Origin: a virus
DNA: 51,860 bases
Reading direction: 5' to 3' (one strand)
Virus record (IMG/VR): IMGVR_UViG_3300046721_000197
Span: 1-51,860 of that record
The notes under the pieces were generated by a model. It had not been told where the DNA came from, did no database searches, and saw only the letters and a program-made list of their open reading frames with translations. Shown piece after piece: positions 32,819-40,385 of this stretch. How positions within the stretch are numbered: the first letter of the stretch is position 1; every line of letters starts with the position of its first letter. The position numbers and the translations under genes are program-made.

Positions 32819-33144
32819 AGCGGCAACCTCGCCGCAGTCGAATAGTCATCCGCTATCTCATCCATCATGGCGATCTCGTGATCGGCCTGCTCCTGCGTCA
32901 TACGGCCCTTGGCGACGGCGTTGCCGTATACCCTTCGCCGCCAGGCCGCCTCGCGCAGCGCGCACTTGGCCTTTTCCTCGTCGGTGAAACGCGGTTCATC
33001 GTCAGCATCAGATTTTTTCCGCGGCATGGGCTCACCCTGTGGCTCTGGCTCGGTCGTCTTCCAATGATCGTAGTTCGTCATGCGTAGATCGAGCTGGTTC
33101 GTGTCCATTCCGGCTTTCGCAAATGCGTCCTTGAACGCAGTCAT
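32815..33144 (-). CDS. Hypothetical helical protein (109 aa)
   Basis: The ATG at 33144 overlaps the RecT stop by 4 bases; the longer frame from 33198 runs inside RecT. The protein is charged and helical (DEEKAKCALREAAWRRRVYG; MTQEQADHEIAMMDEIADDY). No family is recognised. Its place directly after recT suggests a recombination accessory, but without motif support. Confidence 0.55.
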   Translation of the reverse strand: MTAFKDAFAKAGMDTNQLDLRMTNYDHWKTTEPEPQGEPMPRKKSDADDEPRFTDEEKAKCALREAAWRRRVYGNAVAKGRMTQEQADHEIAMMDEIADDYSTAARLPL

Positions 33145-34169
33145 TTCGATTCCTCCGGGAACGTCGGCATTGGCGCGCCGTCGAAACCGGCTTCCCAAGC
33201 GCTTGCCTCGCGCGAATGCCCCGGGTCGCGGTATTCGGGCGGCATGCCTTTGCGCGGGCGGGCGAGCTCGCGCCAGGTCACGCCGCGCTTATAGGCAACC
33301 TCGACAACGTCACCGCGGGAGGTCGGCGCAGGGCGAGGTGGATTGGGTGTGGCCTCGCCCTGCGCCTCGCCGGCCGCCTCCGGTCCTGACTCCGCGGGCG
33401 GCGGCGTCTCGGGCTCGCCGGTCCCGGCAAAATGATCAAGCACGTTGCCGAAGGCCGCGCCGCGTTGATCGCTGATCGTCTCGACGGGTTCAACGCCGAG
33501 CGATTCCGCCTCGTCGCGCTGCAAGAACACGTCGATGTCGCTCGATTGCGGCAGCAACTTCGAGAGCACGCGCAGCGCCGTCTTCTTCATCATCTCATCT
33601 GGCCACTGTTTCCAGGGCGCGTCGTCTCTCGCAGCGCGGCTCATGTTGCGGCGCTTGTTGATGTCGGCCAGCGACAGGTCGGCAATGAAAACCCCGCCGT
33701 CCTTGGTGGTTGCCAGCGAATAGACGCGCCGCACCTTGCGATCTGGATTGTCGTTGCTCGGCACGTGCTTAAAGTGCTCGCCGTTTTCATCGATCCAGTG
33801 TTCGAACACTTCACCGTCATAGACGACGCCGGCGGTGATCCATTTGAATTGCCCGCTGTTGCGGAACTTGCGCAGCAATCCCTGATACATGGGAAGGTAT
33901 TGGGCCTTCTGCTTGTAGGCGACGATCGCCGCGTCCTTGCCGTCCGGCAACAGCCCATCCTGCGCCGCGCGCATACAGGCGAGCCACAACGAGCGCCGTT
34001 CGCATGCGAGCAAGTCGGGGTTGAGCTGCACCGCGGTCATCACCGACGAGATGAACCGCTCGGGCTTCATATGCGGCGGCAACGCCGTGCGCAGGGAATC
34101 GACGCGCTCCTGCAGATAGGTATTGAGCACGACCAGCGGATGGTTCTGTTTTGTCGCGGCTTCGGCCAT
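33141..34169 (-). CDS. recT: RecT-family single-strand annealing protein (342 aa)
   Basis: The RecT core spans about residues 15-230: PERFISSVMTAVQLNPDLLA, SLWLACMRAAQDGLLPDGKD, AQYLPMYQGLLRKFRNSGQF and GVVYDGEVFEHWIDENGEHF. These are the conserved blocks of RecT/Bet-type annealing proteins. The C-terminal 100 residues are Pro/Glu-rich and variable. It pairs with the exonuclease encoded just upstream; the exonuclease resects ends and this protein anneals the strands. The start overlaps the exonuclease stop (ATGA), so both are co-translated. Confidence 0.88.
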   Translation of the reverse strand: MAEAATKQNHPLVVLNTYLQERVDSLRTALPPHMKPERFISSVMTAVQLNPDLLACERRSLWLACMRAAQDGLLPDGKDAAIVAYKQKAQYLPMYQGLLRKFRNSGQFKWITAGVVYDGEVFEHWIDENGEHFKHVPSNDNPDRKVRRVYSLATTKDGGVFIADLSLADINKRRNMSRAARDDAPWKQWPDEMMKKTALRVLSKLLPQSSDIDVFLQRDEAESLGVEPVETISDQRGAAFGNVLDHFAGTGEPETPPPAESGPEAAGEAQGEATPNPPRPAPTSRGDVVEVAYKRGVTWRELARPRKGMPPEYRDPGHSREASAWEAGFDGAPMPTFPEESK

Positions 34170-35089
34170 CAGCGTTGTCCTTTGTGGTGAATGCGGAGCG
34201 TGCGAACGTCTTTGGCCGGCACGACAAACTCTTTGCGATGCTGGCTTTTCCAACTGATGCCCCATTCGGGCAGGCCGACGACACTCTCGGCGTCTCGCAT
34301 TTTGAATTTCAGCATCGTTTCGATCTCGTCTTTGCGGGCCTCGAAGCCTTTGATCCCCGTCATGATTTCCTCCCGCTGCTCGAGCAGCGCGGGCAGTTCG
34401 TTGTCGCCGCTCAGGTCGACCGTCGTGCCGACAACCTCGTGCGGCGCGATCACCTTGAGCAATTCGGCATCCTTGCCGTAATCGGGATCTGGCTCCCGGC
34501 CGGCGGCAACGTCTTCCCAGAATTGGGCGACCGCCGCTTTGATGCGCTGCTCGGCGGCAGGGTGGCGCGGCACCTCGACGATGGCCAATGCGAGATCGAA
34601 GGCATCGACCCGCAGGACGGCGACGGCTCCGAAGGCGGCCTCGGTCAGCATCGCTTCGGTGAGCACTTGCAGTTGAACCCAAAACGGCACCGTGGCGCCG
34701 CCTTCCCAGTCGCGCTCAAAGATGTGTGGCGCGGCGGTCTTGGTTTGCAAAACGCCGAGGCCGCGCGGATCGCCGTGAATGAAGAAATCGGGAGTGGCGC
34801 CGAGCCGCAAGTCGGGGTCGCGATAGTAAGAATCGCATTTCTCGATCTGCCATTCCGCCCGCTCCTCGCTCACCGCCAGCGCGACAGCCGGTTCCATCAA
34901 ACGACCACGCCGCAAGACGCGATCGTCGGCCTGGTCGAATTCGACCCCCGAGTGAGCGAGATACAGTTTGAGTGCAGATGTGTACGGGTGAGCGCCGAAA
35001 AGGGCCGCAACGACGCTGGCGGTCACGTCGGGCTTGCGCAGATTCAGCCATTGATCGCGGCCCGTGATCTCGATGCGCTCGATCTTCAT
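34169..35089 (-). CDS. YqaJ-type (lambda-exo-like) exonuclease (306 aa)
   Basis: The protein shows the YqaJ pattern: TASVVAALFGAHPYTSALKL, then RRGRLMEPAVALA (Glu66), LRLGATPDFFIHGDPRGLGV (Asp101) and LQTKTA (Lys117), followed by a conserved FWVQLQVLTEAMLTEAAFGA helix. The nuclease residue before Lys is Gln rather than Glu, a variant I recall in related phages. It is expected to digest one strand from dsDNA ends for RecT-mediated annealing. About 90 C-terminal residues are a helical extension. The gene is translationally coupled to recT. Confidence 0.82.
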   Translation of the reverse strand: MKIERIEITGRDQWLNLRKPDVTASVVAALFGAHPYTSALKLYLAHSGVEFDQADDRVLRRGRLMEPAVALAVSEERAEWQIEKCDSYYRDPDLRLGATPDFFIHGDPRGLGVLQTKTAAPHIFERDWEGGATVPFWVQLQVLTEAMLTEAAFGAVAVLRVDAFDLALAIVEVPRHPAAEQRIKAAVAQFWEDVAAGREPDPDYGKDAELLKVIAPHEVVGTTVDLSGDNELPALLEQREEIMTGIKGFEARKDEIETMLKFKMRDAESVVGLPEWGISWKSQHRKEFVVPAKDVRTLRIHHKGQR

Positions 35090-35092
35090 AGA

Positions 35093-36331
35093 TCACCACT
35101 GCCCTTCGACGTGCGGATACATCGGCCACTTGCATTCGCCGTTCGGGCTCTTCTCCATGAGATGAGAGAACCAAAGGATGAGCGAGAAGATTTTGGCCAT
35201 CGGGTTGTTACGGTCGGTGCGCTGGAGATACTCTCCGAGATAGCGCAGCGAGTTCCGAATCCGGAGCGCATGTGATCCGGTGTCTTCCTTCGCCATCTGG
35301 TTCCATGATTCGTAATCACGGAAGGTCCATATCGCGGCGCGCACTTGGTCGTAGGTGTATTCACCCTGATTGATGCCAAGCCTGGGCCAGACGGTCTGCC
35401 CGAACATCATCAACTCTTGCTCCGTTACCGGAAGAGACTTTACTGCGACGGAACGCTTTTCGGCGATAACGGCCTGTTGTTGCTGGGTGCTGCGACCCCT
35501 CTCGTACTCATTGAGAATTTCGCGCATGCGTTCGGGCGCGGCCAGCAGGTTGTCTCGGCAAGCAATCATTGCCGGCAACATGATGTCTCGGACGTGCTCA
35601 CGCGTCTTCGTGTCAGTCAGGTCGAATTTTCCGCAATAGCGACCGCTGCCCAAGGGGAACAGGAATCGCAGATTTGGTTCAGTTATTTTTGTATGCGTCG
35701 GTTGCAACATGCCGGCGTCGAGCGCCGTCAGAATAAGTTGCCAAATTGGAGCAAAGGCGCGTTTGCCTTTGAGCGCGTTTAGCGTGCCGCGGGTATTCGC
35801 CTGCGAGAAGATTGCATAAACCTCCTTAACGCGAGGCACGTCATGCAGTGGGCTCCGGTGGCTGACCTCGACGCGAGCTATACCTAACTCTGGTGTCTCG
35901 GCGTGCAGGGGCGATTGCGGTTTCTCCGTCGAATCGATGGCAATTTCCGGCTGTTCGACAATGCTGGTAACCGCAGCGGTCGAGTTCCCGAGTCGGGAAG
36001 TCGATTGCAGTTCAGTAATGGCATCCCAGATCGCTCTGGGAGATATTAAATTGGTAGTTCTTACGAACTTGCTAGCGAATTCATCTTGCTCACCGATCTT
36101 GATCAGCGCGGCGCGATCCGTGTCGCCGATCTCTCGATAGCTCGACGTGTGCAGCCAGTCACCGAAGTCCTGTGTCGCAGGATATTTGCGCTTGGCCGCA
36201 AGCAACCCTCGCGCCATCGGCATGATGCGGGCCCGGGCGTTCTTGAGGTCTTTGTTGTAGAGATCAACGGCAGCCTCGCCATCGCGGATCAAGCGCTCGT
36301 CATCAAGAATGGTTACTGCGGCTTCAGTCAT
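35093..36331 (-). CDS. Large hypothetical early protein (412 aa)
   Basis: This gene is directly upstream of the exonuclease (3-base gap). The N-terminal 90 residues are helical (RLIRDGEAAVDLYNKDLKNA; ARIMPMARGLLAAKRKYPAT) and resemble phage proteins that precede recombination genes. The C-terminal half (QTVWPRLGINQGEYTYDQVR; AIWTFRDYESWNQMAKEDTG) is also helical. I know no named domain. A role in replication or recombination is suggested by operon position. Confidence 0.6.
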   Translation of the reverse strand: MTEAAVTILDDERLIRDGEAAVDLYNKDLKNARARIMPMARGLLAAKRKYPATQDFGDWLHTSSYREIGDTDRAALIKIGEQDEFASKFVRTTNLISPRAIWDAITELQSTSRLGNSTAAVTSIVEQPEIAIDSTEKPQSPLHAETPELGIARVEVSHRSPLHDVPRVKEVYAIFSQANTRGTLNALKGKRAFAPIWQLILTALDAGMLQPTHTKITEPNLRFLFPLGSGRYCGKFDLTDTKTREHVRDIMLPAMIACRDNLLAAPERMREILNEYERGRSTQQQQAVIAEKRSVAVKSLPVTEQELMMFGQTVWPRLGINQGEYTYDQVRAAIWTFRDYESWNQMAKEDTGSHALRIRNSLRYLGEYLQRTDRNNPMAKIFSLILWFSHLMEKSPNGECKWPMYPHVEGQW

Positions 36332-36382
36332 AATTCACCATTTCCGAAAAGGCCGGGGCATTTGCGCCCCGGCAAATTGCAC

Positions 36383-37414
36383 CTACTCCGCCGCCTCCGA
36401 CACCGGGGTCTCGCCCGGATAATCGACCTTCGGCAGCTCGGACTTGATCGCGCTCATCATTTTGGCCTTGGTGGTGGCGCGCACACCTTGCGTCGTAAGA
36501 CGCAGGGCATGAACCACCAGCCCGACCTCCTTGATGGTTGAGAGTTTGTCCTGGGCGTTCGACTTGGCGCGGGCCTTCTCGATGATCTGGCCGGCCAGGA
36601 AGAAAGGCTCGGACTCGCCGGCGCTGGACTGGCCGGTCTGGAACAGTGCGAGTTTTTCACGCACCCGCTGTTCCGGCCAACCATGCGTCAAGCCGAGATA
36701 TCCCACCGTCGCCGCGATCGTGGTCTTGAGCACCGGGTTGACGAGGTTCTGCTCGCTGGCCTCCGCGATCGAGATTGCAATTTCCAGCACGCCATTATTG
36801 CTCTGGATCGAGTCTGCAATTTCGACCTCCGAACGCAGGGCGGCAGTCTCGTTGCCGAGCTTGACCAGATAGCTCGCCGCAGTCTTGATGACGGTCTGCT
36901 TGAGCTTGGTTTCGCGGATGCCGTCCATCTTCAGGGCGGATGCCGCATCACGCCGTCGACCTGCGTCGACAGTGGTGATCGAGTTGCGGTCCATGCCGAA
37001 GACGATAACCGTCGTCCACGTCATGCCCGAAAGGGCACAGGCAGCAAAGCGATGCTGTGCGTCAGCGAGTTTGCCGTCCCGGTAGAATCCCGGAACTTCG
37101 TTATTCTTGCGCCAGATTTGCATACGCTGGCGGCGGGCAAGCTCCAGGGACCATGCCGGATCCCAGTCCCGGTTATGAGGATTGTGCTCGATAAAGATCA
37201 CGGCTCCGACGCCGGGCGTGATATCATAGAGCTTGGAGCCATAGCCGTATTCACCAACGGCAGCATCGGCGAGGATGGCGTTCACCGTGGATCGGTCGTT
37301 CAAGGTCGCGGCGGCTGCAACCGCCGCGATCTTGGTCCGAACCTCGTCGATGCGGTTGCGGCGGGCAACCGAGATGGGTGCGGCTTCAGCGCTTGTCGTT
37401 TCAATCGTCGTCAT
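36383..37414 (-). CDS. ParB/sulfiredoxin-fold phage protein (343 aa)
   Basis: Residues about 65-150 follow the ParB N-terminal nuclease/sulfiredoxin pattern: VGAVIFIEHNPHNRDW, then NNEVPGFYRDGKLADAQHRF (DGxxxxAQHR, the nucleotide-binding box) and TTVDAGRRRDAASAL. No clear ParB-type HTH follows, so it is not a classical partition ParB. Proteins with this box are common in the early operons of alphaproteobacterial phages. The rest is helical. Any link to the parS-like site at 27794-27807 is speculative. Confidence 0.7.
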   Translation of the reverse strand: MTTIETTSAEAAPISVARRNRIDEVRTKIAAVAAAATLNDRSTVNAILADAAVGEYGYGSKLYDITPGVGAVIFIEHNPHNRDWDPAWSLELARRQRMQIWRKNNEVPGFYRDGKLADAQHRFAACALSGMTWTTVIVFGMDRNSITTVDAGRRRDAASALKMDGIRETKLKQTVIKTAASYLVKLGNETAALRSEVEIADSIQSNNGVLEIAISIAEASEQNLVNPVLKTTIAATVGYLGLTHGWPEQRVREKLALFQTGQSSAGESEPFFLAGQIIEKARAKSNAQDKLSTIKEVGLVVHALRLTTQGVRATTKAKMMSAIKSELPKVDYPGETPVSEAAE

Positions 37415-37659
37415 GCAGTGCGGCCCTCCTTGGCCGCTTTCAAAAGCCGGATCAGCGTCCGGTGCGCGTTACGGGCATGTCGCCCCGTCTGCCCCGCACG
37501 CGGGACAGGCGGCGCGGCATTCAGCTGTTTTCGGAATGAAGGAAAGTGCGCATGGGCACGGCGTGCTCCCGGTTGTTCGGGGATCCCCGTGTGGCAGGGG
37601 AGCACTGCTCGCGGTTGAGGCGCACGTGATGTTGCCGGTGGTGGCTGCGGCACAACCAT
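37411..37659 (-). CDS. Possible small coupled gene (up to 82 aa)
   Basis: This frame ends with a TGA that overlaps the ATG of the ParB-like gene, the coupling used throughout this operon. Its last 25 residues (RHARNAHRTLIRLLKAAKEG) look like a real helix. The upstream half overlaps the HNH-like gene in another frame and has poor composition, so any true start is probably internal. It may equally be noncoding. Confidence 0.25.
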   Translation of the reverse strand: MVVPQPPPATSRAPQPRAVLPCHTGIPEQPGARRAHAHFPSFRKQLNAAPPVPRAGQTGRHARNAHRTLIRLLKAAKEGRTA

Positions 37660-37934
37660 CTGACTTCAAGCGGGCGGGAATAATCATCGTGATGAGCGTC
37701 TGCCTTTCGGCGCCCACATCCGCAGACTTCGCAAGGCTGGCGGACGAGAAGGCCAGACGCGATTGCGCATCCTGTGAGCACAGAAGCCCGACGGCGCTCC
37801 TCGCTATACAGTGCTCTCGCACGCTTGGAAGATTCAGCCTCGTGCGCTCTGTAGCAGCGGCCGGGGCAGATCTTGGCGCGGCGAGTGCGAGCCTCGAACG
37901 GCTTGCCGCAGCGCTGACAGGTCAGGATCGGCAT
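37521..37934 (-). CDS. Zinc-finger/HNH-like phage protein (137 aa)
   Basis: The N-terminus has a Cys pair (LTCQRCGKPFEART, then KICPGRC). The middle has a second metal site with His residues: CEVCGCGRRKADAHHDDYSR, then LEVRWLCRSHHRQHH, the layout of HNH-like zinc proteins. The catalytic Asn is absent, so a structural or DNA-binding role is possible. ATG at 37934 or GTG at 37940 can serve as start. It is the first gene of the leftward operon after the operator pair, and is flanked by 14-bp direct repeats GTTGTTCGGGGATC at 37572-37585 and 37950-37963. Confidence 0.65.
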   Translation of the reverse strand: MPILTCQRCGKPFEARTRRAKICPGRCYRAHEAESSKRARALYSEERRRASVLTGCAIASGLLVRQPCEVCGCGRRKADAHHDDYSRPLEVRWLCRSHHRQHHVRLNREQCSPATRGSPNNREHAVPMRTFLHSENS

Positions 37935-37963
37935 TGGCACTGTATCCCCGTTGTTCGGGGATC

Positions 37964-37991
37964 ACATTACCAAATCGGTAATTGCCGTCAA
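37964..37991 (-). promoter_or_regulatory. Leftward early promoter (pL-like)
   Basis: On the minus strand, TTGACG (37991-37986) and TAATGT (37969-37964) are separated by 16 bases, with operator 1 across the spacer and -10. It points into the 37934 gene and the recombination operon. The arrangement mirrors the rightward promoter at 38371-38399, including the shared word TTGACGGC. Confidence 0.65.
37967..37981. promoter_or_regulatory. Operator 1, TTACC-AAATC-GGTAA
   Basis: A 5+5 bp palindrome with a 5-base centre, overlapping the leftward -10 box. It is one of four copies flanking the repressor gene. A bound repressor would block RNA polymerase at the leftward promoter. Confidence 0.75.
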
Positions 37992-37999
37992 CTGTTATC

Positions 38000-38014
38000 T
38001 TACCAATGCGGTAA
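38000..38014. promoter_or_regulatory. Operator 2, TTACC-AATGC-GGTAA
   Basis: Perfect arms, 33 bp from operator 1 (about three helical turns), just upstream of the leftward -35 box and 3 bases beyond the repressor stop codon. The spacing allows cooperative binding on one face of the DNA. Confidence 0.75.
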
Positions 38015-38017
38015 AGA

Positions 38018-38311
38018 TTATTTTTCAGGCGTAGTCTCTTCCTCAAGAAACAATCGAATCATTCGCATAGCCTTGTCTGCCGGATGCATCCATAGGCATC
38101 CTGGCCATATTCCTAACGCCTTAGCGACCTGGGCTTGTTTCAATGGATTGAGGCGGGTCGGTGATTCCTGCCATCGCCACACAGTTGTGTATGAAACCCC
38201 GAGCCGCCTAGCCAATTCATTGCCGTCGACGTCTAGTTCTTTCATCCACTCGGCCAGAAATAGTGGGCCCGTAGAGCGAGCTGCCGATTGGGTTTTTCGT
38301 TTCTTTGCCAT
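38018..38311 (-). CDS. Phage repressor, HTH (97 aa)
   Basis: The ATG at 38311 begins MAKKRKTQSAARS; the frame extends to 38338 without a better start. Residues about 30-52 are a helix-turn-helix (GNELARRLGVSYTTVWRWQE), followed by a helical C-terminus with no peptidase domain. It is therefore not a LexA-type self-cleaving repressor. Flanking mirror-image operators and divergent orientation to a Cro-like gene make it the CI-like lysogeny regulator. Induction by RecA-driven cleavage is not expected from the sequence. Confidence 0.75.
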   Translation of the reverse strand: MAKKRKTQSAARSTGPLFLAEWMKELDVDGNELARRLGVSYTTVWRWQESPTRLNPLKQAQVAKALGIWPGCLWMHPADKAMRMIRLFLEEETTPEK

Positions 38312-38347
38312 GCCGGCAATTATGCCTCCCACGACCATCGCCGGCTT

Positions 38348-38362
38348 TCACCAACTCGGTAA
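38348..38362. promoter_or_regulatory. Operator 3, TCACC-AACTC-GGTAA
   Basis: One arm has C for T in the second position, so it is the weakest match of the four. It lies upstream of the rightward -35 box, 34 bp from operator 4, and toward the repressor start. It could also influence repressor transcription. Confidence 0.7.
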
Positions 38363-38370
38363 GAAAACGC

Positions 38371-38399
38371 TTGACGGCCAATTACCAACTCGGTAATTT
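38371..38399 (+). promoter_or_regulatory. Rightward early promoter (pR-like)
   Basis: TTGACG (38371-38376) and TAATTT (38394-38399) are 17 bases apart. Operator 4 fills the spacer and reaches the -10 box. A transcript would begin close to the ATG at 38407, so the Cro-like mRNA may be leaderless or nearly so. Confidence 0.7.
38382..38396. promoter_or_regulatory. Operator 4, TTACC-AACTC-GGTAA
   Basis: Perfect arms inside the rightward promoter. Binding here would shut off the Cro-like gene and the replication operon. Confidence 0.75.
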
Positions 38400-38406
38400 T
38401 GTGTCG

Positions 38407-38643
38407 ATGAAACAAGTACATCCCCTTCGGGCTTACCGGGAACGGCAAGACCCTCCGCTGAATCGCCGTCAGCTTGCGGACTTGTTGGGCGTATCGACTG
38501 CATCCGTATCCAGATGGGAAGCAGGCGAGCGGAAGCCGGACGAGGAAGTTCTGCTGCGAATTGTGAAAAAGACAGGCATTCCGGCGAGCGTGCTTCGACC
38601 GGATTTGGCTGAATTGCTGCGCATCCCTGCAGCGATCAACTGA
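38407..38643 (+). CDS. Cro-like XRE regulator (78 aa)
   Basis: Residues about 20-45 are an XRE helix-turn-helix (NRRQLADLLGVSTASVSRWE, then AGERKPDEEVLLRIVKKTG). It is divergent to the repressor and first in the rightward operon, the classical place of Cro. The ATG at 38407 lies about 8 bases after the -10 box, so it may be translated from a leaderless mRNA; an in-frame GTG sits at 38401. It probably binds the same operators and opposes the repressor. Confidence 0.75.
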   Translation: MKQVHPLRAYRERQDPPLNRRQLADLLGVSTASVSRWEAGERKPDEEVLLRIVKKTGIPASVLRPDLAELLRIPAAIN

Positions 38644-38759
38644 GCCGACAAACTCTTAGACAAGAGGCACTGATTTTCCATGTGCCGAGCATTGCAGCGC
38701 GACCTTGGGAGCGGTTGCCCAAAATCGTTGGGCGATCCCATTTTGCTTGGGAGGCTCAA

Positions 38760-39125
38760 TTGACGGACGTTTCCGCATCTCTGCGCGAGTTATCGGGGCC
38801 ATGGGAACGTGGCGACAAGATCAAGGCTGCCATCGCCAGAGCCGCCCGCGCCGCCGGCCTCTCGTACTGGCGCGCGTTCGACATCTGGTACGGCAAGGCC
38901 CGCCGGATCGAGCCAGCCGAAGCCGCCCGCATCGCAGCCGCGCTCCAGCGCAAATCCGATGAGCACGCCCGCAATGAACTTCATGAACTCCGCACGCGGC
39001 TCCTCCGGCTCGAGTCCCTACTCATTCAGACGGACCCGGACTTTCATCGCCCGACTATTGATCAAACTCGGGAAGCGCTGCGCGACATGGGCCGTAGTGA
39101 TCGCGCCCTGGCTCGGAAACGATGA
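38760..39125 (+). CDS. Early hypothetical protein (121 aa), TTG start
   Basis: A TTG at 38760 preceded by GGGAGG is the best start; the ATG at 38682 lacks a ribosome site. Residues about 15-60 (GDKIKAAIARAARAAGLSYW, then RAFDIWYGKARRIEPAEAAR) look like a DNA-binding helix-turn-helix found in early genes of rhizobial phages. The C-terminus is a coiled coil. A regulatory role is inferred. Confidence 0.6.
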   Translation: MTDVSASLRELSGPWERGDKIKAAIARAARAAGLSYWRAFDIWYGKARRIEPAEAARIAAALQRKSDEHARNELHELRTRLLRLESLLIQTDPDFHRPTIDQTREALRDMGRSDRALARKR

Positions 39126-39153
39126 AGACCTGCATCGACGATGAGAGCGCGAC

Positions 39154-39459
39154 ATGGATTGCCCGACGTGCCCGCGCTGCCACCAACCGATCCGCCGTGA
39201 GCGGTTCGGCGTCTATCTGCCTGAGCTCAAGGGCCGCATCGTCGACGCGATCGCGGCGGCCGGCGACATCGGGATCGGCGTCGACGACCTGATCGCGACC
39301 GTCTGGGGCACGGGCGGCAGCAACCGCAACACCGTCAAGTCGCACATCCAGCAACTCAACGAGCTGCTCGCTGGCAGCGGCGTGCGGATAAGCCGCGAGG
39401 GCTGCCGGTACCAGCCGGGGCATTACGTCATCACGCGCAGCAAGAGGGCAGCGGCATGA
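39154..39459 (+). CDS. Winged-helix protein with N-terminal Cys pair (101 aa)
   Basis: Residues 3-10 are CPTCPRC, a possible zinc knuckle. Residues about 25-90 fit a winged helix: LKGRIVDAIAAAGDIGIGVD, then GGSNRNTVKSHIQQLNELLA (recognition helix) and VRISREGCRYQPGHYVI (wing). This resembles the DNA-binding domain of response regulators and phage early regulators. It overlaps the methyltransferase gene by 4 bases. Confidence 0.65.
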   Translation: MDCPTCPRCHQPIRRERFGVYLPELKGRIVDAIAAAGDIGIGVDDLIATVWGTGGSNRNTVKSHIQQLNELLAGSGVRISREGCRYQPGHYVITRSKRAAA

Positions 39460-40385
39460 GAAAACAAGCAAAGCTGCTCGCGAATTTCCTTGGCGCGACC
39501 AAGGAACTCACGAGCGAATACGCCGAACTGGCTGGCATTACGCCGAAAGAATTAGAACAAATAGGAAATGCTGTAACGAAAATCAAAAGCGCCGACGAAC
39601 GTAAAGCACTTGCGAAGATGCTGGCCGCGAAAGGCCTAACCACTCGCCAGATTGCAGACCTGACGGGCTGGTCGCATGAGACGATTGCCGCTGATCTACG
39701 CCCTCGTCAGAAATCTGACGAAAACCGTCAGAAGTCTGACAGCACGAGCGCCGGCTCTCCCACCGCTCGTGCCCGCAATGATGAGCGAGCGGCAGAAGTC
39801 GCGGCGGAGGTCGAGGGCGAGGGAGTGACACCGGAACCGCAGGAAAAATACCGCATCATCTATGCCGATCCGCCCTGGTCTTATGGCGACACGACTCTGG
39901 TGCCGCATCGGATGGGGTTGCCGGCTGGCGATGCGCGCGAGCACTACCCGACAATGGAGCTTTCCGCAATCTGCGCGTTGCCCGTCAACCATTGGGTAGA
40001 AGACAATGCGGTGCTTTTCCTCTGGGCGACGTCGCCGATGCTGCAGGAAGCACTCCAGGTCGTGAATGCCTGGGGCTTCGAATACAAGGCGTCATTCGTG
40101 TGGGACAAGATCAAGCACAACATGGGGCACTACAATTCGGTGCGCCACGAGGTGCTTTTGGTCTGCACGCGCGGCTCCTGCCAGCCAGACAAGCAACAGC
40201 TCTTCGACAGCGTGCAGAGCATCGAGCGCAGCGACAAGCATAGCCAGAAGCCAGTCGAATTCTACGACATCATCGAGACGCTCTACACGCATGGCCGAAA
40301 GCTCGAAATGTTTACGCGCCGCAAACGTGACGGATGGGACGTCTACGGTCATGTGGCCGAATTGAACGACGAGGCCGCGGAATGA
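39456..40385 (+). CDS. MT-A70 family DNA N6-adenine methyltransferase with N-terminal HTH (309 aa)
   Basis: The catalytic motif DPPW is at residues 138-141 (YRIIYADPPWSYG). It is followed by LFLWATSPMLQEALQVVNAW, FVWDKIKHNMGHYNSVRHEV and LLVCTRGS, the conserved blocks of MT-A70 enzymes. Residues about 50-85 (LTTRQIADLTGWSHETIAAD) form a helix-turn-helix that could provide target recognition. The enzyme transfers methyl from SAM to adenine N6, protecting phage DNA or changing gene expression. The next gene, a DUF3883-like putative nuclease, starts 4 bases before its stop. Confidence 0.85.
   Translation: MRKQAKLLANFLGATKELTSEYAELAGITPKELEQIGNAVTKIKSADERKALAKMLAAKGLTTRQIADLTGWSHETIAADLRPRQKSDENRQKSDSTSAGSPTARARNDERAAEVAAEVEGEGVTPEPQEKYRIIYADPPWSYGDTTLVPHRMGLPAGDAREHYPTMELSAICALPVNHWVEDNAVLFLWATSPMLQEALQVVNAWGFEYKASFVWDKIKHNMGHYNSVRHEVLLVCTRGSCQPDKQQLFDSVQSIERSDKHSQKPVEFYDIIETLYTHGRKLEMFTRRKRDGWDVYGHVAELNDEAAE

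Noticed and set aside
33432-35275. Plus-strand frames of 252 and 374 aa opposite recT and the exonuclease
   Set aside because: Antisense shadows; RecT and YqaJ blocks are clear on the minus strand.
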